Positions 1 to 8,384 of a DNA stretch of 64,000 bases are shown in pieces. Origin of the DNA: Paenibacillus aestuarii (lineage in GTDB: Bacteria > Bacillota > Bacilli > Paenibacillales > NBRC-103111); the NCBI RefSeq assembly GCF_027789125.1, contig NZ_JAQFVF010000014.1, forward strand, positions 1 through 64,000, read 5' to 3'. Under the pieces are notes generated by a model. The model was given only the letters and a program-made list of their open reading frames with translations, made no database searches and was not told the DNA's origin. The stretch's first letter is position 1. The number at the start of each line of letters is the position of its first letter. The translations under genes and the position numbers were made by a program.

Positions 1-440
1 GCGATTGTTGCATTGTTTGTTCCGTCTGTTACCGTGAGCGTCGCTGTACCTTCAGCTACCGAGGTGATCACGATCTTGCCAGCATCTGCACCTGTGCCAA
101 TCGCTGCGGTTACAATCGTTTCATCACTGGAGGTCACATCTGTTCCAGTCAAGCCTAAGGTTGCAGCATCGTTGGCTACTGAATTGTTCGTTGCTTCTGT
201 AAATGCCGGCGTAGCTACATACGGAGTAATCGTTCCAACCGAGATCGAACCATCCGCTGCAACAGTTACTGCGATTGTTGCATTGTTTGTTCCGTCTGTT
301 ACCGTGAGCGTCGCTGTACCTTCAGCTACCGAGGTGATCACGATCTTGCCAGCATCTGCACCTGTTCCAATCGCTGCGGTTACAATCGTTTCATCACTGG
401 AGGTCACATCTGTTCCAGTCAAGCCTAATGTTACAGCATC
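1..440. repeat. Near-identical 270-bp tandem repeat inside the secreted protein gene
   Basis: Position 1 onward matches position 271 onward. The first about 160 bases of the two copies differ at one base by eye (gtgcc against gttcc near 96/366), then they diverge toward the 5' end of the gene. The period is a multiple of three, so it adds 90 residues per unit. More copies may lie beyond the left edge. Confidence 0.9.
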
Positions 441-593
441 GTTGAGTACTGAATTGTCTGTGTCTCCAAATGCCGCACTCGCCACAACCGGCAGCGCCGC
501 AACGACCGGCGTCAACGCCATCGTAGCCGCTACGATCTGAGCTACGTTCTTTTTCCCCACATATTGTTTTTTTGCATTTTTCTTCTTAGCCAT
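1..593 (-). CDS. Secreted protein with 90-residue tandem repeats (3' end outside window)
   Basis: The reading frame is open from an ATG at 593 to the window edge, giving 197 visible codons. GAGG lies 7 bases before the ATG. The N-terminus is lysine-rich (MAKKKNAKKQYVGKKN), followed by a hydrophobic stretch and a plausible signal-peptidase site after VVASA (about residue 43). The rest is Thr/Ala/Val/Gly-rich beta-type sequence: a unit of about 90 residues containing GTDVTSSDETIVTAAIGTG and GTATLTVTDGTNNATIAV, which recurs with a 270-base period. The style resembles bacterial Ig-like repeats in surface or S-layer proteins; that assignment is inference. It lies downstream of secA2 on the same strand, so it may be a SecA2 substrate. 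Its C-terminus, where S-layer anchoring domains would sit, is not visible. Not recognised as a named gene. Confidence 0.8.
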   Translation of the reverse strand, partial: MAKKKNAKKQYVGKKNVAQIVAATMALTPVVAALPVVASAAFGDTDNSVLNDAVTLGLTGTDVTSSDETIVTAAIGTGADAGKIVITSVAEGTATLTVTDGTNNATIAVTVAADGSISVGTITPYVATPAFTEATNNSVANDAATLGLTGTDVTSSDETIVTAAIGTGADAGKIVITSVAEGTATLTVTDGTNNATI

Positions 594-686
594 GTGTCTA
601 CCTCTTTCTTGTTCATGTTGTATTTGGATTGGTTAAAACCACTGATCCCAGGTATAGCTCTTACCTCATCGAGCTGTTCATTTAAT

Positions 687-1112
687 TCATTTACTCGAAG
701 GCATCACCCCTTTCACTTGGAATACCCGCCAGGAATCATCGGCAAAGCGGATGAGATTAGCCTGATAAGTCATTTTTTTCTCACCGGTTTGCCCATCCTG
801 ATAAAATACTTCCATATTACTGCGATAAACAGGCTCTTCTCCTTGCGTAACGAAAATCTCGTTCTGCAAAACAAATCCTTTGACCCACGCAGGATCCAAC
901 CCCTTCATCGTAAAAACAAACTGCTTGGTATGCTCATCCACGATACGGATCATCTGCAATTGTTCTGCCAGTTGAATCACTTCCGTGCCTTGGATGTACT
1001 CGTCTTCCAAAGGCTTTTCCGGCTCTTCAATCAACAACGTATCCGCCAATGCACCGACATCTTCACCGAATAAACGCCTGCGAATCTGCGCAAAAAAACT
1101 ATGCTTTTGCAT
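687..1112 (-). CDS. Hypothetical SecA2-linked protein, 141 aa
   Basis: Starts 13 bases after the secA2 stop, with AGGTGG about 9 bases before its ATG, so it is very likely cotranscribed with secA2. The product is acidic and cytoplasmic-looking, with no signal peptide or membrane segment. The N-terminus (MQKHSFFAQIRRRLFGED) is basic and amphipathic. The C-terminal half alternates short beta-like strands and ends in DDSWRVFQVKGVMPSSK. I do not recognise a family. In Bacillus anthracis, SecA2 works with small accessory proteins (SlaP, SlaQ) in S-layer export. A similar role here is inferred from position only; I see no clear sequence match. Confidence 0.75.
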   Translation of the reverse strand: MQKHSFFAQIRRRLFGEDVGALADTLLIEEPEKPLEDEYIQGTEVIQLAEQLQMIRIVDEHTKQFVFTMKGLDPAWVKGFVLQNEIFVTQGEEPVYRSNMEVFYQDGQTGEKKMTYQANLIRFADDSWRVFQVKGVMPSSK

Positions 1113-1125
1113 CTTGTTAAACCAC

Positions 1126-3534
1126 CTAACTAATATGTTGGGCAGTGCGAATCCCTACCTCTGCCTCTGCCTCTGCCTCTGCTTCTGCTTCTGCTTCTGC
1201 CATTTCACGCATGAGGGTCTGGCTGACCTGCTTGTGTATGCGATCGCTCATGCGCTCAAATAACCGCCATGCTTCATCCTGATAGATCTGAACCGGATCC
1301 TTCTGCGCGTACTTGTGATAATGGATCCCTTGCTTTAAGTGTTGCAGTGTCTCTAAGTGATCCAGCCAGCAGCTATCGATCATGCGGAGATACTTCGCTC
1401 GCCACAAGCGCCGCCAATCAGGCGTATCATGGACTTTCATGAAATCGTTCCATTTCAAAGTCCAAGCAGCTTCCAATCGCGAGCATAATTGCTCCTGATC
1501 GTGAAGATCGCTTGCATTCATAGCCAAAGCACCCTCAAGCCCCGCATCATGCTGAAGCTGCAGCAAATCCAACTCTTCAAGCACCTTGTCATCGGGACAA
1601 TACTTCTTCGTTAACCACTGGATGTAGTATAAAACCGACAAAGGAAGCAAACGATTCAGCTCTTTATGCTGAAGGACGGCATCGCGCTGGCGGTAAAAAG
1701 CTTGCCGCTGTTCATGCACAATGGCATCTAGTCTGAACACCATGGAGCGAATAGATGACAATTGCCTCTCAGCCAACTGCTGCACTTTATTCATAAAAGC
1801 CTGAACCTGCCCGCCTTGCACACCTTGATCGCTTCTCAGACTGCCATTCAGCCAATCCGCGTTAAGCTCACCCGCTTCCTCAAAGGCATAACGCGCTACT
1901 AACTCATCTTCAAGCGAAAGAAAAAATTGCGAAGAGCCAGGGTCCCCTTGCCTGCCCGCCCTCCCGCGCAATTGGTTGTCGATGCGCCGGCTTTCATGGC
2001 GCTCAGTGCCGATAATGTGCAGGCCGCCAAGCTCGGCGACGCCTTCGCCTAAGCGAATATCCGTTCCGCGTCCCGCCATATTCGTGGCGATCGTGATAGC
2101 CCCGGGAAGGCCGGCGTTGGCAATCATCTCAGCTTCTCTGTCCTCTGACTTGGCGTTGAGCACCTGATAAGGAACATGATAGGACGCAAGCCGCTTAGCC
2201 AAAATTTCGGACTGTTGAACGGAAGTCGTTCCGACTAGCACAGGTTGATCTTTCGCATGCCTTTTGAAAATTTCAAGTACAATGGCATCTAATTTGGCCT
2301 CTATCGTATGAAAAATCAGGTCATCCTCATCATGGCGAATTACCGGCTTATGGGTCGGTACTGTAACTACGTCCAAGCCATAAATGTGACGAATTTCCTC
2401 TGCATCCGTTGAGATCGTTCCTGACATCCCTGTAATTTGTTCATATAAGCCAAAAAACTTCTGAACCGTTATCGTCGCGTAAGTACGATTTTCCTCGCTT
2501 AACGGAACTTTCTCCTTTGCCTCGATCGCCTGATGCAGTCCGTCGCTAAGCTGGCGGCCTTCGAGAACGCGCCCTGTAAATGCATCGATAAGATACACCT
2601 TATTGTCAGCGACCATATAGTCTACATCCCGCTGCAGCAAGGCTTTGGCACGTAAACCTTGCAATAAATAGTGATAGACAGTGGTATGTTCAACCTCGTA
2701 CAGGTTATCGATCCTAAATACGGCTTCGATTTTCCTCACGGCAGATTCAGTAAACATAACCTGCCTGGACTCTGGGTCTAATTCATAGTCCCGCGTCTCT
2801 TGCAGACTCTGCACGAATCTGGCACACACATAATAAAGATCAGGCGCAGCTGTCGACTTCCCCGCAATAATAAGTGGTGTTCTTGCTTCATCAATCAGCA
2901 CACTGTCAATCTCATCAATAAGCGCATAAGCAAGCTCTCTTTGCACGCGTTGTTCCCGTGTCGTTACCATGTGATCACGCAAATAGTCAAATCCAAACTC
3001 GGTACATGTACCATAAGTAATATCCTGCAAATAAGCCAATTTCTTCTCTTGAATGCTTAACCCTGCCAAATTCAATCCGACCGTCATGCCCAAGAGCTGA
3101 AAAACTGCCCTCATTTCCTCACAGTCGCGCCTTGCCAAATATTCGTTAACGGTAATCACGTGTACGCCTTTACCTTGCAACCCGAACCAGTACGCAGGCA
3201 AAAGAGAAGTCATCGTTTTGCCCTCGCCTGTCATCATTTCGGCAATCTTGCCCTGGCACAGCAACCACCCGCCAATTAGTTGGACATCATGCATCGTACG
3301 TCCAAACGTTCGCCTTACAGCTTCTTTAACCAAAGCAAACGCCTGATAAAGCAAATCTTCTCGGTTATCGCCTTTCTTCAGTCTGCTCCTAAGTTGGAAG
3401 GTGGCAACCTGAAGGTTCTGTGATCGCTGAAGGGACTGGTACTCCTTTTCAATGTTCGGCAGCACACGCTTTCGGATTCTCATAATCTCCCGGGTATTGC
3501 GATCTGGCAACCATCCTTTGAGCCTCGATATCAA
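1126..3534 (-). CDS. secA2: Accessory Sec system translocase SecA2
   Basis: SecA-family ATPase that drives export of a subset of proteins through SecYEG. The 802 residues carry Walker A (MTGEGKTMT, about 101-109), Walker B (ALIDEIDSVLIDEA), GTTSVQQSEILAKRL, ATNMAGRGTDIRLG, and the helicase arginine region RRIDNQLRGRAGRQGDPGSS. It is an accessory rather than housekeeping SecA by three signs: short length, no C-terminal Cys-rich zinc/SecB-binding tail, and linkage to a secreted repeat protein. The start is TTG at 3534 with GGAGGGG about 8 bases upstream. The C-terminus ends in an unusual (AE)7 run from a hexanucleotide repeat. First gene of a probable minus-strand unit with the 141-aa gene and perhaps the repeat protein. 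Confidence 0.93.
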   Translation of the reverse strand: MISRLKGWLPDRNTREIMRIRKRVLPNIEKEYQSLQRSQNLQVATFQLRSRLKKGDNREDLLYQAFALVKEAVRRTFGRTMHDVQLIGGWLLCQGKIAEMMTGEGKTMTSLLPAYWFGLQGKGVHVITVNEYLARRDCEEMRAVFQLLGMTVGLNLAGLSIQEKKLAYLQDITYGTCTEFGFDYLRDHMVTTREQRVQRELAYALIDEIDSVLIDEARTPLIIAGKSTAAPDLYYVCARFVQSLQETRDYELDPESRQVMFTESAVRKIEAVFRIDNLYEVEHTTVYHYLLQGLRAKALLQRDVDYMVADNKVYLIDAFTGRVLEGRQLSDGLHQAIEAKEKVPLSEENRTYATITVQKFFGLYEQITGMSGTISTDAEEIRHIYGLDVVTVPTHKPVIRHDEDDLIFHTIEAKLDAIVLEIFKRHAKDQPVLVGTTSVQQSEILAKRLASYHVPYQVLNAKSEDREAEMIANAGLPGAITIATNMAGRGTDIRLGEGVAELGGLHIIGTERHESRRIDNQLRGRAGRQGDPGSSQFFLSLEDELVARYAFEEAGELNADWLNGSLRSDQGVQGGQVQAFMNKVQQLAERQLSSIRSMVFRLDAIVHEQRQAFYRQRDAVLQHKELNRLLPLSVLYYIQWLTKKYCPDDKVLEELDLLQLQHDAGLEGALAMNASDLHDQEQLCSRLEAAWTLKWNDFMKVHDTPDWRRLWRAKYLRMIDSCWLDHLETLQHLKQGIHYHKYAQKDPVQIYQDEAWRLFERMSDRIHKQVSQTLMREMAEAEAEAEAEAEAEVGIRTAQHIS
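1158..1199. repeat. Hexanucleotide microsatellite in the secA2 3' end
   Basis: Seven tandem hexamers on the plus strand: four cctctg followed by three cttctg. On the coding strand they encode (Ala-Glu)7. Unit gain or loss would keep the frame, so this tail could vary in length between strains. Confidence 0.95.
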
Positions 3535-3711
3535 AATAACATCCCCTCCTTATTAAAGGGTACATTTACCATCCATACTGCATCTTTACGACGCGATAAG
3601 AGTAGGAACCTTCAAAAAACGACATAATACGAGGGAAAGTTTCCAACATTTTCACATTCTGAACACTTTATTAAAAAATTATATAATCCACCCCTTTCAT
3701 CCTTGTAATGG

Positions 3712-3760
3712 AAAAAAGACACTCCCATCCCCCACAATCGTGGAGTTGGAAGCGTCTTTT
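3712..3760 (-). terminator. Intrinsic terminator of prkA
   Basis: Imperfect hairpin read on the minus strand (AAAAGACGCTTCC paired with GGGAGTGTCTTTT) ending in a T-run. It starts about 20 bases after the prkA stop. Confidence 0.7.
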
Positions 3761-3778
3761 GTTCATTGGGGCCGAGCA

Positions 3779-5674
3779 TTACCGATTCAGCAAGCTGCCC
3801 ACATAACGCAGCAATTCATTCGCGCACACCGGGCAATATCCGTGCTCATCAATCAATTGTCTGGTGACATCATTGATTTTCTTCAGCTGGCGCTCATCCG
3901 GCGTTTTCGTAGAAGTCGTAATTTTTACAATATCCTTGAGATCCGCAAATAGCTTCTTCTCAATAGCTTCCCGCAGCCGCTCATGCGAGCTGTAATCGAA
4001 TTTGCGCCCTTTGCGGGAGTAAGAGGAGATGCGGATCAGAATTTCCTCACGGAACGCTTTCTTGGCGTTCTCGGAAATGCCGATCTGCTCCTCGATCGAT
4101 CGCATCAGCCGCTCATCCGGATCCATCTCCTCGCCAGTCAGCGGATCCTTGATTTTGCCCCAGTTGCAGTAAGCTTCAATGTTATCCAAATAGTTGTCGA
4201 ACAATGTTTTGGCCGACTCTTCAAAGGAGTATACGAAGGCTTTCTGCACTTCTTTTTTCGCGATATCATCGTATTCCTTACGTGCCACAGAGATAAAGTT
4301 CAGGAAGCGCTCACGCTCATCTTTGGTAATCGAAGGATGCTGATCCAGTCCGTCTTTCAATGCCCGGAGCACATCCAAAGCGTTGATGCACTGCAGATCC
4401 TGGCGAATAAGCGCGCTGGAGATTCGGTTGATGACATAGCGCGGATCGATACCGCTCATGCCTTCCTCGATAAACTCGTTTTGCATCTCTTTCAAGTCGG
4501 CTTCCTTGTAGCCTTCTACAACTTCGCCGTCGTACATGCGCATTTTTTTGACCAGATCCATCCCTTGCTTCTTCGTTTCCTTCAGACGAGTGAGGATCGA
4601 GAAGATCGCCGCAACCCGCAGGGCATGAGGAGCAATATGGATGTGGGACATATCGCTCTGGCCGATCAGCTTGTAGTAAATTTTTTCTTCATCGGAAACA
4701 CGCAAGTTATAAGGAATCGGCATGACGATCATCCGGGATTGAAGCGCTTCGTTCTTTTTGTTGGCGATAAACGATTTGTACTCCGTTTCGTTGGTATGCG
4801 CAATGATCAGCTCATCGGCACTAATCAGCGCAAACCGTCCTGCCTTAAAGTTGCCCTCTTGGGTCAGCGACAGCAAGTTCCATAGGAATTTTTCATCGCA
4901 TTTGAGCATTTCCTGGAACTCCATAATGCCCCTATTGGCTTTATTCAACTCACCATCGAAACGATAGGCACGCGGATCGGACTCCGAGCCAAATTCCGTA
5001 ATCGTGGAGAAGTCTATACTTCCTGTCAAATCGGCAATATCTTGCGACTTCGGATCCGAAGGGCTGAATGTACCGATCCCCACGCGACCCTCTTCCGAAA
5101 CGAGCACTCGCTCCACCAATACATCTTCGATGCAGCCGTTGTATTCGGTTTTCACACGCATCTGGCACGATGGGCATAATGTCCCTTCAATACGGACTCC
5201 AAGCTCCCGCTCCACTTCAGAGCGAAGCTCTTGAGGAATCAGATGCAGCGGATCTTCGTGCATAGGGCATCCTTTGATCGCATAGACAGCCCCTAAATCT
5301 GTTTTGGAGAATTGCTCCAGCCCCCGTTTGAGCATGGTCACAATTGTGGATTTACCACCGCTGACAGGACCCATCAGCAGCAAAATCCGTTTACGAACAT
5401 CCAATCGACGGGCGGCAGAGTGGAAATATTCTTCCACCAACTTCTCTATTGCGCGATCAAGACCAAAAATCTCTTGGTTGAAAAACTTGTAAGACTTATG
5501 GCCGCTTTGATCATTAATGCCTTGCGATGCAATCATTTCATATACGCGGGAGTGTGCTGTTTTGGCGAGGCCAGGATTTTTGCGAACCAAGTCTATGTAC
5601 TCCGCGAACGTACTGGTCCAGGCCAATAATTCCTTCTCCGTACGATGCTCCGTAATCCTTTTGAATATGTCCAT
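3779..5674 (-). CDS. prkA: PrkA family AAA+ serine protein kinase / Lon-like protease
   Basis: Full-length PrkA (631 aa). An N-terminal AAA+ module has Walker A GPVSGGKST at about 102-110. The PrkA-specific cysteines CPMHEDPLHLIP and CPSCQMRVK follow at about 136-170, and the C-terminal PrkA domain holds a helical, kinase-like region. In Bacillus subtilis PrkA is made in the mother cell during sporulation; it was described as a protein kinase and later as an ATP-dependent protease affecting sporulation. That is family knowledge. The ATG at 5674 has GGAGG close upstream. It stands alone here: the usual partners yhbH and spoVR are not adjacent. A terminator follows. Confidence 0.95.
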   Translation of the reverse strand: MDIFKRITEHRTEKELLAWTSTFAEYIDLVRKNPGLAKTAHSRVYEMIASQGINDQSGHKSYKFFNQEIFGLDRAIEKLVEEYFHSAARRLDVRKRILLLMGPVSGGKSTIVTMLKRGLEQFSKTDLGAVYAIKGCPMHEDPLHLIPQELRSEVERELGVRIEGTLCPSCQMRVKTEYNGCIEDVLVERVLVSEEGRVGIGTFSPSDPKSQDIADLTGSIDFSTITEFGSESDPRAYRFDGELNKANRGIMEFQEMLKCDEKFLWNLLSLTQEGNFKAGRFALISADELIIAHTNETEYKSFIANKKNEALQSRMIVMPIPYNLRVSDEEKIYYKLIGQSDMSHIHIAPHALRVAAIFSILTRLKETKKQGMDLVKKMRMYDGEVVEGYKEADLKEMQNEFIEEGMSGIDPRYVINRISSALIRQDLQCINALDVLRALKDGLDQHPSITKDERERFLNFISVARKEYDDIAKKEVQKAFVYSFEESAKTLFDNYLDNIEAYCNWGKIKDPLTGEEMDPDERLMRSIEEQIGISENAKKAFREEILIRISSYSRKGRKFDYSSHERLREAIEKKLFADLKDIVKITTSTKTPDERQLKKINDVTRQLIDEHGYCPVCANELLRYVGSLLNR

Positions 5675-6160
5675 GGGTACCTCCTTTCACTGCCGCCTTT
5701 TACTATCAGGTCAGCTCGTGATGGTGATTTGTGTATTACAATCCTATGCGCCCACGGAGGATAAGTTTCCCGAAATTTTTAAGCGAGATTGTTTTCCTAT
5801 CGGATCCGGCATGAAAGAAATCAATGAAAGCAAACGGCTGTAAGGTTGGCGGCGGCTTCTTTTTACAGATGAAAGTACGCTCCATATTTTGTAAAAACTT
5901 CATAATTCCTATCTGATTCGCACTTGATTGCTTTTCTTTCCTGTAACTTTCTGGAAGGGTGGCGCATAGCGGAAGCAATGAAGTCTTGCTCGGTGCCCGA
6001 GGGGGGCGGAAAAAGGGCGAAGGCTTGCTCGGCGACACGAGGGGGGACGGAATAACGAAAAAAGAGCGAGCGAAAAAAGGTGATAGCGGAAGTACTCTTC
6101 CGCTATCACCCAGGCAAAGCCTTGCTCGGCGCTCCAAAGAGGCGCAGCTGTCACTCCCGC
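5675..6160. other. Intergenic region with short dispersed repeats
   Basis: No convincing gene. It holds the prkA upstream region and, from about 5960, a purine-rich stretch with repeated motifs. CTTGCTCGG occurs at 5985, 6024 and 6121, and ATAGCGGAAG at 5966 and 6083, the latter also inverted in the terminator hairpin. Short ORFs on both strands here have no ribosome binding site and look spurious. Confidence 0.6.
6073..6110 (-). terminator. Intrinsic terminator of egsA
   Basis: A perfect 14-bp stem (6079-6092 with 6097-6110, core GTGATAGCGGAAG) and a TACT loop. On the minus strand it is followed by TTTTTT. It lies about 50 bases after the egsA stop. Confidence 0.9.
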
Positions 6161-7498
6161 CTAGAGCAAGCGCTGCAGGCGTAAAATCGTGAACCGGTTG
6201 CGCACGAACAGCGCATCCGTCAGTGACGCCGCCAGCAGCTCAGGCTCCACGCCGAGCTGCTCGGGAGTCAGCGGTCCCTGCACAGCTTCGAGCCAAGCGC
6301 TCAGCTGCTCAGGGGCAGGGACCGCCCGGGCGATCTGTTGCACATCGCCCCAGCGCTCCACGATGCGCGCTTTCAGCGAGCGCGCATCTGTGCCGTTATC
6401 GCCGGGGAAATTCTCGGCGATGACCAGCTCCGCGAGGTCCCCGTAGGCGTGCCGGATGCGTGCCGCATCCGCTTCTCTGCCGGGGACCTCGCGCTGCGCG
6501 AGGCGGGCGGCCGCTTCGCCCGCCGACAACTCCCGCAGCGCCTGGTAGCGCTGCGCCATCAGCACGGTCGCGACGCCGACCTTCGCGCCGTGCAGCAGCG
6601 CCCTGCGGCGCTGCCGCAGGAGCACCATCTCCCAATAATGGGAGAGATGGTGCTCCGCTCCCGAGGCCGGCCGTGAGTGGCCGACCAGCAGCATGGATAG
6701 GCCTGAGAGCAGCAGGCCTTCCATCAGCTTGCGCATGCCGAGCTCGGTGCGCTGCGCAATCTCACCCAAGTGGCCCGTGCACAGCTCCACGGCCTCCAGC
6801 GTCAAGCGAGCGCTCAGCTCGCAATAATGCTCGTCGAGCAGCACCCGGCCGAGCGACCAATCGGCGAGCGACGTGTGCTTGCCGAGCATGTCGCCGAAGC
6901 CGGCGGCAACCATCGCTTGCGGCGCCTGCGCCAGCAGCGCGAGGTCGGCGAAGATCGCCTCAGGCGCACAGGCCGGGATCGTCATCTTAAAGCCGCGGAC
7001 GATCAGCGGCGCGCCGACAGAGGCAAAGCCGTCGACGGAAGGCGCCGTCGGAACGGATAAGAACGGCCTGCGCGTCCGATGCGCGACGAAGCGCACGATG
7101 TCGTGGATGGTGCCCGCTCCTACGGCGACAAGCGCCTGCGAGGCAAGCGGCGTATCGAGCAGCACCTGCACGATCGCTTCCTCGTCAGCCGCAACTTCCC
7201 CTTGCGTGTTCTCACGAATCACGCTGACGGATACTTGAACCTGCGCGGCCTCTAGCAGCTCTCGCAGCTGGTTTCCCGCCGCTTGCAGCGTATTCTTGTC
7301 CGCCACAAGCGTCACATGCCTGTAGCCAGCCTCTTGCGCGTAACCGGCTACAGCCCCCAAGGCGCCTCGCTCGATAACGATGCGCTTAATGGGCACCTCA
7401 TGCCTGTGACCACAGGCGCAATCAAAGCTCCGTCCGAGCCAATCATCCAAGCTCGAAGGATGTTCCGCAGTTTTTTCTGCATCATCACTCACATTCAT
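6161..7498 (-). CDS. egsA: sn-glycerol-1-phosphate dehydrogenase
   Basis: AraM/EgsA family, iron-alcohol-dehydrogenase superfamily: NAD(P)H reduction of dihydroxyacetone phosphate to sn-glycerol 1-phosphate. In Bacillus this feeds heptaprenylglyceryl phosphate lipid synthesis. Seen: VGAGTIHDIVRFVAHRTRRP (nucleotide/substrate region), PTAPSVDGFAS, metal-ligand region GFGDMLGKHTSLADW and SRPASGAEHHLSHYWE. The length is 445 aa, longer than the roughly 390-400 aa of Bacillus AraM because of N- and C-terminal extensions. An N-terminal CACGHRH segment may be a small Cys/His cluster. The ATG at 7498 has GAGGAGG upstream. The gene is markedly GC-rich, especially toward its 3' end, which produces many spurious plus-strand ORFs. 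It is single and has its own terminator. Confidence 0.88.
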   Translation of the reverse strand: MNVSDDAEKTAEHPSSLDDWLGRSFDCACGHRHEVPIKRIVIERGALGAVAGYAQEAGYRHVTLVADKNTLQAAGNQLRELLEAAQVQVSVSVIRENTQGEVAADEEAIVQVLLDTPLASQALVAVGAGTIHDIVRFVAHRTRRPFLSVPTAPSVDGFASVGAPLIVRGFKMTIPACAPEAIFADLALLAQAPQAMVAAGFGDMLGKHTSLADWSLGRVLLDEHYCELSARLTLEAVELCTGHLGEIAQRTELGMRKLMEGLLLSGLSMLLVGHSRPASGAEHHLSHYWEMVLLRQRRRALLHGAKVGVATVLMAQRYQALRELSAGEAAARLAQREVPGREADAARIRHAYGDLAELVIAENFPGDNGTDARSLKARIVERWGDVQQIARAVPAPEQLSAWLEAVQGPLTPEQLGVEPELLAASLTDALFVRNRFTILRLQRLL

Positions 7499-7640
7499 GA
7501 TCTGTCATCCTCCTCATTGTTCACATTTGACATGTACGTACAACTTAGTCTATCTCTATTCTAGCAGAAGCTGTGATATAATGATATTCATTCTGACGGC
7601 TTCGGATGTAAGCAGAACGGAACAATAATGGAGGCGCAGA

Positions 7641-8384
7641 TTGCACATGGCCATTCAAACCGAAACGGAGCTTTATGCTCCGATTAAACAATATTTTGAA
7701 GATCGCGGCTATACGGTGCGGGGCGAAGTGAAGCATTGCGATTTGGTTGCGATTCGCGGGGAGGAGCCTCCGATTGTTGTCGAATTGAAGAAGAGCTTCA
7801 ACATTCCGCTGCTTGTCCAGGGGATAGACCGGCTGCGGTTGACCGATCAGGTGTATGTCGCTTTTGAACTGCCCAATAAAGGCCGGGCCCCGCATCGGCT
7901 GCAATGGGAGGACATTCGCCGCTTATGCCGCATGCTCGGGTTAGGCATTATGACCGTACAGTTCTACAAACGCAAAAAACCCGCAGTCGATGTCGTCTGC
8001 GAGCCAACGCCTTATCAATTACGCCACAACAAACGGGCGGCTATGCAAGTCGTTCATGAATTTCATGAGCGGAGCGGCGATTATAACGTAGGAGGCAGCT
8101 CGCAGCAAAAGCTGATGACCGCATACCGAGAGAAATCGCTCCATTGCGCCTACCTCATGCGCGAGCGAGGACCGCTAAGTCCCCGCCAACTCCGCGAGCT
8201 CACCGGCAACAAAGCGGTCAGCTCCCTGCTGCAAAAAAACTACTATCGCTGGTTTATCCGCCAAAGCCGCGGCATTTACCATCTCACAGCGCTTGGCGAG
8301 AAAGCTCTTGCCGAATATGCGCATGTGGCGGAAACATTCCAGTCCGGCCCCGACTCATCGGATGACCATTCAGGAGCGAGCTAG
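7641..8384 (+). CDS. DUF2161 family PD-(D/E)XK-type putative nuclease
   Basis: About 247 aa. The N-terminal third has the PD-(D/E)XK-like core: HCDLVAIRGEEPPIVVELKK (D...ExK, about residues 34-53). The C-terminal part contains a winged-helix-like segment (LSPRQLRELTGNKAVSSLLQKNYY) that may bind DNA. The family has no firm function known to me. The start is uncertain. TTG at 7641 is 6 bases after GGAGG; ATG at 7647 is 12 bases after it and would remove two residues. Its 3' end overlaps the convergent reductase gene by 15 bases. Confidence 0.75.
   Translation: MHMAIQTETELYAPIKQYFEDRGYTVRGEVKHCDLVAIRGEEPPIVVELKKSFNIPLLVQGIDRLRLTDQVYVAFELPNKGRAPHRLQWEDIRRLCRMLGLGIMTVQFYKRKKPAVDVVCEPTPYQLRHNKRAAMQVVHEFHERSGDYNVGGSSQQKLMTAYREKSLHCAYLMRERGPLSPRQLRELTGNKAVSSLLQKNYYRWFIRQSRGIYHLTALGEKALAEYAHVAETFQSGPDSSDDHSGAS

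Noticed and set aside
1..440. Regular repeats that might suggest CRISPR
   Set aside because: The period is 270 bases, the repeats are coding and in frame, and there are no short repeats with unique spacers.
13..540. 175-aa plus-strand ORF of repeated Val/Ala/Ser-rich sequence
   Set aside because: It is the complement of the minus-strand repeat protein, which has a signal peptide and ribosome site. The plus ORF has neither.
6189..7238. Several GC-rich plus-strand ORFs opposite egsA
   Set aside because: Arg/Pro/Ala-rich translations without ribosome sites; they mirror the high-GC egsA gene.
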